From Spirosoma sp. KCTC 42546 (lineage in GTDB: Bacteria > Bacteroidota > Bacteroidia > Cytophagales > Spirosomataceae): a DNA stretch of 64,000 nucleotides. The stretch is taken from contig NZ_CP041360.1 in assembly GCF_006965485.1 (NCBI RefSeq), forward strand, positions 744,001-808,000. The letters run 5' to 3'. Positions within the stretch are counted from its first letter, which is position 1; every line of letters begins with the position of its first letter. The notes beneath the pieces are model-generated. The model was given only the letters and a program-made list of their open reading frames with translations. It was not told the DNA's origin and searched no databases. Positions 1 through 7,882 of the stretch are shown here, one piece after another. Both the position numbers and the translations under genes were made by a program.

Positions 1-942
1 AGTGGCTAGCTTGAAAGTTGAGCCGGGGTCCGTTCGATCGGCCAGCGCATGGTTGAAGTTTTCGACATAGGTGTTGCCCTGTTTCGTAAGGTTAGCCATC
101 GCCCGAATTTCGCCGGTAGCTACCTCCATGACAATAACACAACCTTTAGACGCATTGTATTTCTCCAGAGCCGAGCGTAACGCCGATTCAGCCATATCCT
201 GATAATTAACATCGAGCGTTGTGTACAGATCCATGCCCGGCTCTGGCGTCATATCCGGGCCATCTTCAACAGGCTTACGGATACCACCCGATAGAACCTC
301 AACCAGACCAACAGCGTTTTTACCCGCCAGCGCGGGTTGAAAACTGGCTTCCAGGCCAATTAGACCCCGGTTGGTTTTGGCATTGAGGTTGCCAATAGTC
401 CGTTCGGCCATCTGACCATAGGGATGATACCGTTCGTAATAAGGACGCAGAACGCCACCTCTTGCCGCAACTTTGGGAGAGGATCGAAAAAACGGCCATT
501 TTAGCATCTCCTGCCGCTCCTTAAACGTTACCCGCCGACGATTCAACAGTACATACCGACGTTTGTGGATACGGGCATTGATGATATCGTCTTTATAATC
601 GTTGGCCGAACGGTCCCGGTAAATTCGGGAGAGCAAGAGGGCCAGCGAATCTATTTTTTTTGTAAAGTATTCGGGCTTGGCCATGGTTGGGTCGAGGCCA
701 ACCACGTAAGTGGGTAGCGACGTTGCCAGTAGGCTTCCATCGTTTGCGTAGATGTTTCCACGCATAGCCGGGATCGTGTCGCGCCGGATGAGTGTTTCCT
801 GTACGCGCTCACGCCAGAACTTGCCTTTAAACGTTTGCAAATACTGTACATAAACAAGCCGGACCATAACGCCGAACGCCAGAGCAATCACGACGTAGAA
901 AACGTGATTTGCCCGCTGTATAATGTCCTGTTTAATGTTCAT
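1..942 (-). CDS. ftsI: FtsI-type penicillin-binding protein (cell-division transpeptidase), 5' part only
   Basis: Septal peptidoglycan transpeptidase anchored in the inner membrane. The visible 314 residues run from the start codon to the window edge, so about half of the usual protein is present. A short cytoplasmic N-terminus is followed by one membrane helix (about residues 13-36), then the PBP dimerisation domain containing the typical RGNIYANDG motif. The transpeptidase domain has just begun: the catalytic SxxK motif reads STFK at residues 308-311, inside the context DPGSTFK. The ATG overlaps the end of the ftsL-like gene by 11 bp, which indicates translational coupling and fixes the start. 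Family identification is firm; FtsI rather than another class B PBP is inferred from the ftsL neighbour. Confidence 0.93.
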   Translation of the reverse strand, partial: MNIKQDIIQRANHVFYVVIALAFGVMVRLVYVQYLQTFKGKFWRERVQETLIRRDTIPAMRGNIYANDGSLLATSLPTYVVGLDPTMAKPEYFTKKIDSLALLLSRIYRDRSANDYKDDIINARIHKRRYVLLNRRRVTFKERQEMLKWPFFRSSPKVAARGGVLRPYYERYHPYGQMAERTIGNLNAKTNRGLIGLEASFQPALAGKNAVGLVEVLSGGIRKPVEDGPDMTPEPGMDLYTTLDVNYQDMAESALRSALEKYNASKGCVIVMEVATGEIRAMANLTKQGNTYVENFNHALADRTDPGSTFKLAT

Positions 943-1330
943 CTGACTTGACAACAATTTTATGGGGTGGAGTTTGGCTATCAGCCAGGCCAAGACCTAC
1001 AACATGCTTACTGATTTCAGATTGTTTGCCGCTTTTATTAAAATCGGCTTGTAAAACGGTGAACTGAGAGCGCAGTTCATCGACCTGGTTTTTGGTGCGT
1101 TGAATGCGCCGGACCAGGCGTTCAGCATTGTGGTTCAGGCCAATATAAAGGATGAGTAGAAATGTGACCCACAAAATGCGGTCAATGTGTTGAATTGGCC
1201 AGGCGTTATCTTCGCCGAAAAGCCGATCCAGGCCGATGGCATCATTGAGCCAGGATGCCAGTTTGAGTTTGCGCCGTTGTTGCTTTTGTTTGGCGACCCG
1301 TTCGGGCTGACGGAATGTATTTTTGGCCAT
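932..1330 (-). CDS. ftsL: FtsL-like division protein
   Basis: Small bitopic division protein of 132 residues. A basic N-terminal cytoplasmic tail (about 1-50, rich in K, R and Q) leads to a single membrane helix (about residues 53-70, ILWVTFLLILYIGL). After it comes a periplasmic heptad-like segment (about 75-105) that looks like a coiled coil. This is the FtsL/FtsB/DivIC layout, and the position directly before ftsI, with overlapping reading frames, matches ftsL in the division and cell wall cluster. Sequence conservation in FtsL is very low, so the assignment rests on topology and context. Upstream lies a peptidase gene, not rsmH/mraZ as is usual. Confidence 0.8.
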   Translation of the reverse strand: MAKNTFRQPERVAKQKQQRRKLKLASWLNDAIGLDRLFGEDNAWPIQHIDRILWVTFLLILYIGLNHNAERLVRRIQRTKNQVDELRSQFTVLQADFNKSGKQSEISKHVVGLGLADSQTPPHKIVVKSDEH

Positions 1331-1413
1331 GGCTGGGTTAGGTCACGATGGTAGTACAAATAAACAAAAACATCGCTGCCAGACCGATACCAAATCTGTC
1401 TTTCCCTAAAAAA

Positions 1414-2907
1414 TTACTCTTTCCATCGCCATTCGTTGGCAATTTGCAGCGGTGTCCGTAGGCCCTGGGCTACCAGATAGTCACGGGTTTGGGTGTCGGT
1501 TTGCCGTTTCGTCGGAATCGCGTCAGCATCAGCCAGAGCGTATAAGAGCATGGTTGAATACCGGACTGTATTTTTGAGTTGATCGGCGTTGACAAGATTC
1601 ATGCGATCGCAGTTAGCGTGGTAACAATCAAGCACCTCTCGGGCCAGATGGCCGTTCATGCCAACTACCGGCACACCTTCGAGCATGAATGGCTGATGAT
1701 CGGAGTGCAAACCAGCCTGATTCTGCATCTGATTGGCAAATACAGGTTCGACCTCTTTCATGGTTTCGCCAACGGCGTTCAAAAAGGGGACCATGTCCGT
1801 ACGGCCAAATGCGTTCAGGCCCGTTGGGTCGTTGGTCATATCCAGGTTCATCATATAACGAACCATGTCCAGTTGACCGGATTTTTTTAGGTTCTCAACC
1901 ATTGCTTTCGAGCCCAGTAACCCCTGTTCCTCGCCCATAAACAAAACGAACTCAATGGTACGCTTTGGTTTCAGTTTCAAGGCTTTAAAGGTGCGGGCAA
2001 TATCCATGATCGCAAATGAGCCAATGCCGTTGTCAATGGCACCCGTGGCCAGATCCCACGAGTCCAGGTGCCCACCAACAATGATTTTTTCGTCAGGATA
2101 TTTAGAGCCTTTCAGGGTAGCAATTACGTTACGAGCCCGGATTTTCCGGCTAGTATTCGTCATATTAATCTGAGCCAGCAGAGGGCTGTGTTCCTCCTGC
2201 ATCCAGGATCGAATAGCCTCCCCACTTTCGAGTGAGATACAGACTGATGGAACTGAAATCAGTTTACCCGTTACGGAGGCTGTACCTGTCAATAGTACGT
2301 TGCCCGGCACCAGATTGACCATGATAACTCCAGAGGCTCCGTATTGAATAGCGAGTGCTGTTTTTTCGGAGCGGTGAAGGTTTCTGGCTCCTTTGGTAGG
2401 TGCTGCTAAACCAATATTGACCAGGGCAACTTTACCTTTTAATTTACCCTTCAAGGCCGCAAAGTCGCCTTCCAATCCATTCCCAACATCCACAATCTCA
2501 CCCTGTACATGTGCCTCTACGGGTGAATGCGCCAGAGAAACTACAGATACATCCCGGAAATTATCGCTTTTGTTGGGTGCAATCGAGAGGGTAACCGTAT
2601 CGCGCATCCAGGCTTCTACCTCAAAAGGCTCGTAGCGAACTTCTTTAAAACCATAGGATGCCAGCAAGTCGAACGCATAGGCCTCCGCACGTGTGCCGTT
2701 GGGGCTGCCCGTGAGCCGGTGCCCGACCTGTTGAGAGGCTTTGGCGAGCGTTTCGTACGCACGGCTATGTTCAGTTACCTCTTTGTTAATACGAGTAAAT
2801 GCCTTCTGGAAAGAAAGTTTGTCGGGGTAAAAAGCAGTGAGCGTACCGGCAGTACCGATACAGAACAGCACGAGCCGAAATCGGGGCACGTAAAATGTCC
2901 GGGCCAT
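1414..2907 (-). CDS. Secreted M28 family zinc peptidase with PA domain
   Basis: Predicted exported di-zinc aminopeptidase/carboxypeptidase of 497 residues. The start at 2907 is preferred over an upstream in-frame ATG at 3027 because it opens directly on a signal-peptide-like segment (MARTFYVPRF followed by a hydrophobic stretch). A PA (protease-associated) domain occupies roughly residues 130-260. The M28 domain follows, with the expected metal ligands and catalytic acid: His280 in GGHLDSW, Asp292 in GAIDNG, Glu326/327 in MGEEQG, Asp356 in NLDMTND and His430 in CYHANCD. The arrangement resembles carboxypeptidase Q-type M28 enzymes. It lies 83 bp upstream of the ftsL-like gene in the same direction and could share a transcript with it. 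Substrate unknown. Confidence 0.88.
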   Translation of the reverse strand: MARTFYVPRFRLVLFCIGTAGTLTAFYPDKLSFQKAFTRINKEVTEHSRAYETLAKASQQVGHRLTGSPNGTRAEAYAFDLLASYGFKEVRYEPFEVEAWMRDTVTLSIAPNKSDNFRDVSVVSLAHSPVEAHVQGEIVDVGNGLEGDFAALKGKLKGKVALVNIGLAAPTKGARNLHRSEKTALAIQYGASGVIMVNLVPGNVLLTGTASVTGKLISVPSVCISLESGEAIRSWMQEEHSPLLAQINMTNTSRKIRARNVIATLKGSKYPDEKIIVGGHLDSWDLATGAIDNGIGSFAIMDIARTFKALKLKPKRTIEFVLFMGEEQGLLGSKAMVENLKKSGQLDMVRYMMNLDMTNDPTGLNAFGRTDMVPFLNAVGETMKEVEPVFANQMQNQAGLHSDHQPFMLEGVPVVGMNGHLAREVLDCYHANCDRMNLVNADQLKNTVRYSTMLLYALADADAIPTKRQTDTQTRDYLVAQGLRTPLQIANEWRWKE

Positions 2908-3155
2908 GAGAGGATGGGTGGTAGGATTCTTTGCTAAAGATACAAAAAGGATAACTGATTTTCGATGCCGAATGATTAGACACAGTAACCCATAAAAGCG
3001 TTCGGACGAATTGAAAAAAAAGTACAAAATTTACGTACGGAACGCCATTTTAGATTTGCTTTCCTCTGACCACTTGCTTTTAAATTGCTGTTAATCAAGG
3101 GAAGTGAGGCTCCGTTTGATTAGCAGTTTAAGGCAATTCTCACTTCATAGTGAGT

Positions 3156-3830
3156 CTAATCGGTCTGTTGATGCCTCATTGGCTTCAGTTGAACGGTTAA
3201 TCGTCCAGCCAGCCAGCCAGGATCGAGTCCCACTACATCAAAAACACGATCCCAGCTCCGTTCAAAACAATGGGCGGCATCAGGAAACAAAACAGATATC
3301 TCAAGTGCCCGTTTATAGAACGATACGGGTTTTTGATGCAAAAGGTTGCGATGAACAGCAAATTGTGCGCCCAACACAAACGTGTAGAGCGTTGGTCCAT
3401 CGCTGTCAAACAAGGTACGGTGAAACCCAACCAGATCTAGCCCACGGCCATCGTCATTTTTACTCCACGGCTGGAATAACCGGTGCCCCAGATTGTCGTC
3501 GGTATCAATCAGGTGACCAAACCAGTGAAACTCTTTTCCCTGAAACGATAAGGGTTCGGTTACCAGTTCACGCAGTGTTTTTTTGAAATCGTAGGCATGA
3601 TCGAAGGGCTTGCCCTGGCAAAAAACAGTCCACTCGGCCAGGGAGTCGTAGCGGTTTATAATGTGATGTAAATACGTATGTGCCTCACGTCCAACGTTAG
3701 GTAGTGGAATAACCGTATGTTCCGACACAGGATCGGGGCTTTTGCTATAGACCGTCTTTGTCAAACCAGCAGGCAGATTTCGCAACCAGTTCAGATTTTC
3801 GGTATAATGGGCAACAACGAGTTCGATCAT
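3156..3830 (-). CDS. DUF3431 domain protein
   Basis: Cytoplasmic-looking protein of 224 residues without a signal peptide. It has the hallmarks of the DUF3431 family: an N-terminal LVVAHYTENLNWL segment, the NVGREAHTYLHHI motif (about residues 46-58), an FCQGKPFDH motif (about 69-77) and an AQFAVHR motif (about 152-158). These motifs resemble glycosyltransferase-like proteins, but no activity is established that I know of. A 250-bp gap separates it from the downstream peptidase. Function is left open. Confidence 0.75.
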   Translation of the reverse strand: MIELVVAHYTENLNWLRNLPAGLTKTVYSKSPDPVSEHTVIPLPNVGREAHTYLHHIINRYDSLAEWTVFCQGKPFDHAYDFKKTLRELVTEPLSFQGKEFHWFGHLIDTDDNLGHRLFQPWSKNDDGRGLDLVGFHRTLFDSDGPTLYTFVLGAQFAVHRNLLHQKPVSFYKRALEISVLFPDAAHCFERSWDRVFDVVGLDPGWLAGRLTVQLKPMRHQQTD

Positions 3831-3838
3831 GATTTTTC

Positions 3839-3926
3839 AACCGCAAAGACGCAAAGGAAAGCGCAAAGGTGGCAAAGTAAATATACCCTTTGCCACCTTT
3901 GCGCTTTCCTTTGCGTCTTTGCGGTT
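3839..3926. repeat. Intergenic palindrome, family A
   Basis: Perfect inverted repeat with 39-bp arms and a 10-nt loop. Each arm repeats the word GCAAAG four times, for example CCGCAAAGACGCAAAGG. It fills the gap between the divergently transcribed DUF3431 gene and the oligopeptidase gene, so it cannot be a simple terminator at this site. The inner arms of the nested element at 45.4-45.6 kb belong to the same family. Confidence 0.95.
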
Positions 3927-3984
3927 AAAGAAAACCTTATTTTTACAGCAATCTTCCGAAACAAACTGAAACGACGTCCCCCTT

Positions 3985-6108
3985 ATGAAACGGACTTGTC
4001 TACAATTCATTTTTTTTCTCACGCTACATAGCATGACTCAGGCACAAACCCCAATAGTAAATCCTCCCAAGGCCGTTATCAAACCGAAAGAGTTGATCAC
4101 AAACGGTCATAAACGGATCGATAATTATTACTACCTCAACGAACGTGAAAACCCAGAGGTTATCAAGTACTTAAACGCTGAAAATACCTACCTCGATCAG
4201 GTGCTGGCTCCCGTAAAGGACTTGCAGAACAAACTGTTTGAGGAGATGAAAGGGCGGATTAAACAGCAGGATGAATCAGTACCTTATAAAGAAGGGGACT
4301 ATTACTACTACACCCGCTTCATTACGGGAGGAGAATACCCCATTTATTGCCGTAAGAAAGGCTCATTGCAAGGCACTGAGGAGATCATGTTCGATGGCAA
4401 TGCCATGGCGAAAGGACATAACTATTATCAACTCGGTGGGTATGAGGTGTCGGATAATGATGAGCTGGCCATTTTTGCGGAGGATACCGTAAGCCGACGA
4501 CTCTATACGTTACGGGTGAAAAACCTGAAAACAGGTAAACTATACCCGGAAGCCATTCCAAATACCGAAGGTGGAAGTTTTGCCTGGGCAACAGATAACA
4601 AGACGCTCTTTTATATTAAAAAAGACCCGCAAACGCTGCTTGGTTATCAGGTTTATCGACACGTACTGGGTACCGATTCGAAGACCGATGTGCTGGTCTA
4701 CGAAGAGAAAGACAACCAGTTTTATATGGGGCTTGGGCGCTCGAAATCCAAAAAATATATCACGATCGGCACCGACCATAACGGTGTTTCAACCGAATAC
4801 CTCTTACTGGATGCCAGCAAACCCACCAGCGCATTTACCGTGTTTTTGCCACGCGAAAAGGGTCATGAGTACGACATTGTGCATTACAAAGACAAGTTCT
4901 ACGTTCGTACCAACTGGAAGGCGGAGAATTTTCGGCTGATGGAAGTACCGGAAGGTAAAACGACGGATCGTGCTGCCTGGAAAGAAGTGATTGCCCATCG
5001 GCCTGATGTGTATCTGGCCAATATGGACGTGTTTGCCAACCATCTTGTTCTGGGTGAACGTAAAGCGGGTTTGACGAATATTCGGGTTATTAATCAGAAA
5101 ACAAAGGTCGATGAATACCTCGATTTTGGCGAACCCGCCTATGTCGCTGGTATTAGCTATAATCCTGATTTCAACACGAATATCCTACGGTATAGCTACT
5201 CGTCGCTGACAACTCCCAACTCGACCTTCGACTATAACATGGATACGAAGGAGAAAACCCTGAAGAAACAGCAGGAAGTGCTGGGGGGCTTTGATAAGAA
5301 CAACTATGTGTCGGAACGGGTGTATGCAACCGCTCGCGATGGGGTAAAAGTGCCGGTTTCATTAGTGTATCGGAAGGGCACGAAGAAGGATGGTTCTTCG
5401 CCCTTGCTGCAATACTCCTATGGCTCTTATGGCTACTCAACCGATCCGGGCTTTAGCTCGACGCGCCTGAGTTTGCTGGATCGGGGCTTTATTTTTGCCA
5501 TTGCGCACATTCGGGGTGGGCAGGAAATGGGCCGCCGATGGTACGAAGACGGTAAGATGCTCAAGAAGAAAAATACATTTAACGACTTCGTGGATGTGTC
5601 GGAGTACCTCATCAAAAACAACTACACCAGTGCCGATAAGCTTTTTGCTATGGGCGGTAGCGCAGGTGGTTTGCTCATGGGGGCAATTATTAATCAGGCA
5701 CCTCAACTGTACCGGGGTGTTGTTGCGGCTGTACCTTTTGTGGATGTAGTTACGACGATGCTCGACGAAAGTATTCCGCTCACAACTGGCGAATTTGAAG
5801 AATGGGGCAACCCGAAAAATAAGGAGTATTACGACTACATGCTGTCGTATTCGCCTTACGACAATGTTGAGAAGAAAGCCTATCCCAATATGCTGGTAAC
5901 CACCGGACTGCATGATTCGCAGGTGCAGTACTGGGAGCCAGCCAAATGGGTAGCCAAGCTTCGGGCCATGAAAACGGACACCAATCAGTTGTTGCTTCAT
6001 ACCAATATGGAAGCCGGACATGGTGGTGCATCGGGGCGTTTCCAGGCATTAAAAGAGATCGCCCTGGAGTATGCATTTATGCTGAATTTAGTAGGGGAGC
6101 GGCAGTAG
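3985..6108 (+). CDS. ptrB: Oligopeptidase B / prolyl oligopeptidase family (S9A), exported
   Basis: Serine peptidase of 707 residues that hydrolyses short peptides. The first about 20 residues form a signal peptide ending in TQAQ, which implies a periplasmic location. An N-terminal seven-bladed propeller domain (about 30-430) is followed by the alpha/beta hydrolase domain. The catalytic triad is visible: Ser559 in GGSAGG, Asp644 in HDSQVQYWEP and His679 in GHGGASGRF. The YYYLNERENPEV opening and the DSQVQYWEP motif favour oligopeptidase B (cleavage after basic residues) over prolyl oligopeptidase. Length fits the family. Palindromes flank the gene on both sides. Confidence 0.92.
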   Translation: MKRTCLQFIFFLTLHSMTQAQTPIVNPPKAVIKPKELITNGHKRIDNYYYLNERENPEVIKYLNAENTYLDQVLAPVKDLQNKLFEEMKGRIKQQDESVPYKEGDYYYYTRFITGGEYPIYCRKKGSLQGTEEIMFDGNAMAKGHNYYQLGGYEVSDNDELAIFAEDTVSRRLYTLRVKNLKTGKLYPEAIPNTEGGSFAWATDNKTLFYIKKDPQTLLGYQVYRHVLGTDSKTDVLVYEEKDNQFYMGLGRSKSKKYITIGTDHNGVSTEYLLLDASKPTSAFTVFLPREKGHEYDIVHYKDKFYVRTNWKAENFRLMEVPEGKTTDRAAWKEVIAHRPDVYLANMDVFANHLVLGERKAGLTNIRVINQKTKVDEYLDFGEPAYVAGISYNPDFNTNILRYSYSSLTTPNSTFDYNMDTKEKTLKKQQEVLGGFDKNNYVSERVYATARDGVKVPVSLVYRKGTKKDGSSPLLQYSYGSYGYSTDPGFSSTRLSLLDRGFIFAIAHIRGGQEMGRRWYEDGKMLKKKNTFNDFVDVSEYLIKNNYTSADKLFAMGGSAGGLLMGAIINQAPQLYRGVVAAVPFVDVVTTMLDESIPLTTGEFEEWGNPKNKEYYDYMLSYSPYDNVEKKAYPNMLVTTGLHDSQVQYWEPAKWVAKLRAMKTDTNQLLLHTNMEAGHGGASGRFQALKEIALEYAFMLNLVGERQ

Positions 6109-6119
6109 TTAGATATCTG

Positions 6120-6207
6120 TAGAACGCTGATTTTTATGATCAATATGATACTGTTATGATTTTAAAATCATAACAGTATCATATTGATCATAAAAATCAG
6201 CGTTCTA
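6120..6207. repeat. 88-bp perfect palindrome without loop
   Basis: Two 44-bp arms meet at a central GATTTTAAAATC with no spacer and no mismatch. It begins 12 bases after the oligopeptidase stop codon and ends 31 bases before the next start. The sequence is AT-rich and matches none of the other palindrome families in this window. The upstream in-frame ATG at 6184 lies inside the right arm and is unlikely to be used. Confidence 0.97.
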
Positions 6208-6237
6208 TTTTTTGCGAAATTTATTTTTGCTGCGATA

Positions 6238-7785
6238 ATGATCTTTACAAACCGATCTCTTTCTCAATATTATAGCTGGTTTCTGCCCGTTGCGGCCATT
6301 GGCATAATCGTCGGTAGTTGCCAATCCGGTAATGATGCAGCCCTAAATGACCCTTTACTAGCAGAAGGAAAACGGTTGGCAGAAAGGCATTGTGCCTCAT
6401 GCCATGCGTTGCCATCGCCCGATTTGCTGGATAAAGGAACCTGGGTAAAGCATGTTCTACCCGCAATGGCGCCAAACCTGGGTCTGGAGGTCTATCCTGG
6501 AAATCTGTATTACGTCGGACCAAAAGCGGCTATTTCGCACAACAATTGGGAGAAGTTAATGGCCTATTATCAAGCGCTTGCTCCCAACGTACTGAAACCT
6601 ATTGATAAGCCTGAAGCCGTTGTGAGCGACTGGGCTGTGTTTTCGGTAGAAAAACCACAAGTCGATACGTCGCAAACGGCTATGACAACGCTGGTGGCTA
6701 TGGATACCATCGGGCACCAGTTGTACTCAAGTGATGCGTTTCGAAGCGACTTAACCCGTTGGGACCGGCATCTAAAACCGACGTTGTTTAAACAGCTTCA
6801 TTCCGCAACTGTCGATGCGCGATTTTTTCGCGATGCAACCGGCAACGAACGCGGGCTGTTCACTACGTTAGGTACGATGCGGGCCGCCGACATCTCGAAA
6901 GGGGAACTGATTACCCTCGAACTGTCTGGCCGGAAGGGTGTTGATTCATTAACGGTTGCTACGGATTTGCCCCGACCGCTCCAATCGATACCCGCCGATT
7001 TTAACAAAGATGGGTTGACCGACTGGCTGGTTTGCGGATTTGGGCATTTGAAAGGTGGTCTGTATTGGCTGAAGCAGCAGCCGAATCACCAGTTTACGAA
7101 ACTGCCAATTAAGGAAGTGCCCGGAGCCAGTCAGGCGGTGGTCAGGGATTTTAATGCCGATGGCTGGCCCGATCTGATGGTTTTATTTGCTCATGCCGAC
7201 GAGGGTGTCTGGCTGTTTCTAAATGACAAAAAAGGGGGATTCACCGAACGAAATCTGCTTCGGTTCCCGTCGGTGTATGGGTCAACCAGTTTCCAGTTGG
7301 TCGATTTTAACAAAGATGGTCGTCTGGATATTTTGTACACCTGTGGTGATAACAGCGATTATTCGAAAGTCCTGAAGCCCTATCACGGTGTATATATTTA
7401 CATCAACCAGGGTGATTTTCATTATAAGCAGGCTTATTTCTACCCTATCAATGGCTGTACCAAAGCCGTCGCTACTGATTTCGATCAGGATGGCGATTTG
7501 GATATTGCAACGATTGCTTTCTTCGCTGATTTTAAGAATAATCCGTCTGAAAGTTGTCTGATTTTTGACCAGCAAAAGCCGTTACAATTTCGTCCGCATG
7601 CCATGCCAGTTAGTGCCTACGGGCGTTGGATTTGCATGGATGTAAACGACGTCGATCAGGATGGCGATGCAGATGTAGTGCTCGGCAACTTCTCGAAGAC
7701 ATTTATCATTCAGGAAGGTTTGAAACCAACCTGGGATACGCATTTGCCGTTGATTGTGTTGAGGAATAAGACGCGGTTGAACTAG
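6238..7785 (+). CDS. Lipoprotein with c-type haem motif and FG-GAP/VCBS repeats
   Basis: Predicted surface or periplasmic lipoprotein of 515 residues. The ATG at 6238 is preferred to one at 6184, which lies in a palindrome. A lipobox VGSC puts the acylated cysteine at residue 28. A CASCH haem-binding motif follows at residues 52-56, inside a short cytochrome-c-like segment. The rest is a propeller of FG-GAP/VCBS repeats with at least five calcium-loop motifs (DFNKDGLTDW, DFNADGWPDL, DFNKDGRLDI, DFDQDGDLDI, DVDQDGDADV). A single haem site fused to a beta-propeller suggests electron transfer or adhesion, but the role is unknown. Its last codons lie inside the palindrome at 7775-7882. Confidence 0.85.
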   Translation: MIFTNRSLSQYYSWFLPVAAIGIIVGSCQSGNDAALNDPLLAEGKRLAERHCASCHALPSPDLLDKGTWVKHVLPAMAPNLGLEVYPGNLYYVGPKAAISHNNWEKLMAYYQALAPNVLKPIDKPEAVVSDWAVFSVEKPQVDTSQTAMTTLVAMDTIGHQLYSSDAFRSDLTRWDRHLKPTLFKQLHSATVDARFFRDATGNERGLFTTLGTMRAADISKGELITLELSGRKGVDSLTVATDLPRPLQSIPADFNKDGLTDWLVCGFGHLKGGLYWLKQQPNHQFTKLPIKEVPGASQAVVRDFNADGWPDLMVLFAHADEGVWLFLNDKKGGFTERNLLRFPSVYGSTSFQLVDFNKDGRLDILYTCGDNSDYSKVLKPYHGVYIYINQGDFHYKQAYFYPINGCTKAVATDFDQDGDLDIATIAFFADFKNNPSESCLIFDQQKPLQFRPHAMPVSAYGRWICMDVNDVDQDGDADVVLGNFSKTFIIQEGLKPTWDTHLPLIVLRNKTRLN

Positions 7786-7882
7786 AAACGTTTTTGTCAT
7801 GCTGACAATAGGAAGCATCTTCGGTAGGAGACCTTAAGATGCTTCCTATCGTCAGCATGACAAAAACGTTTCTAGTTCAACC
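7775..7882. repeat. Intergenic palindrome, family B, overlapping two stop codons
   Basis: Inverted repeat with 47-bp arms, one G/A mismatch and a 14-nt loop. The core word is GTCATGCTGACRATAGGAAG. The outermost 11 bp of each arm (GGTTGAACTAG) are the final codons of the two convergent genes, so both proteins end in Leu-Asn followed by TAG. It probably acts as a bidirectional terminator here. Confidence 0.95.

Noticed and set aside
6184..6237. Upstream start for the haem/FG-GAP lipoprotein
   Set aside because: The extra residues derive from the right arm of a perfect palindrome, and the start at 6238 gives a normal lipoprotein signal.
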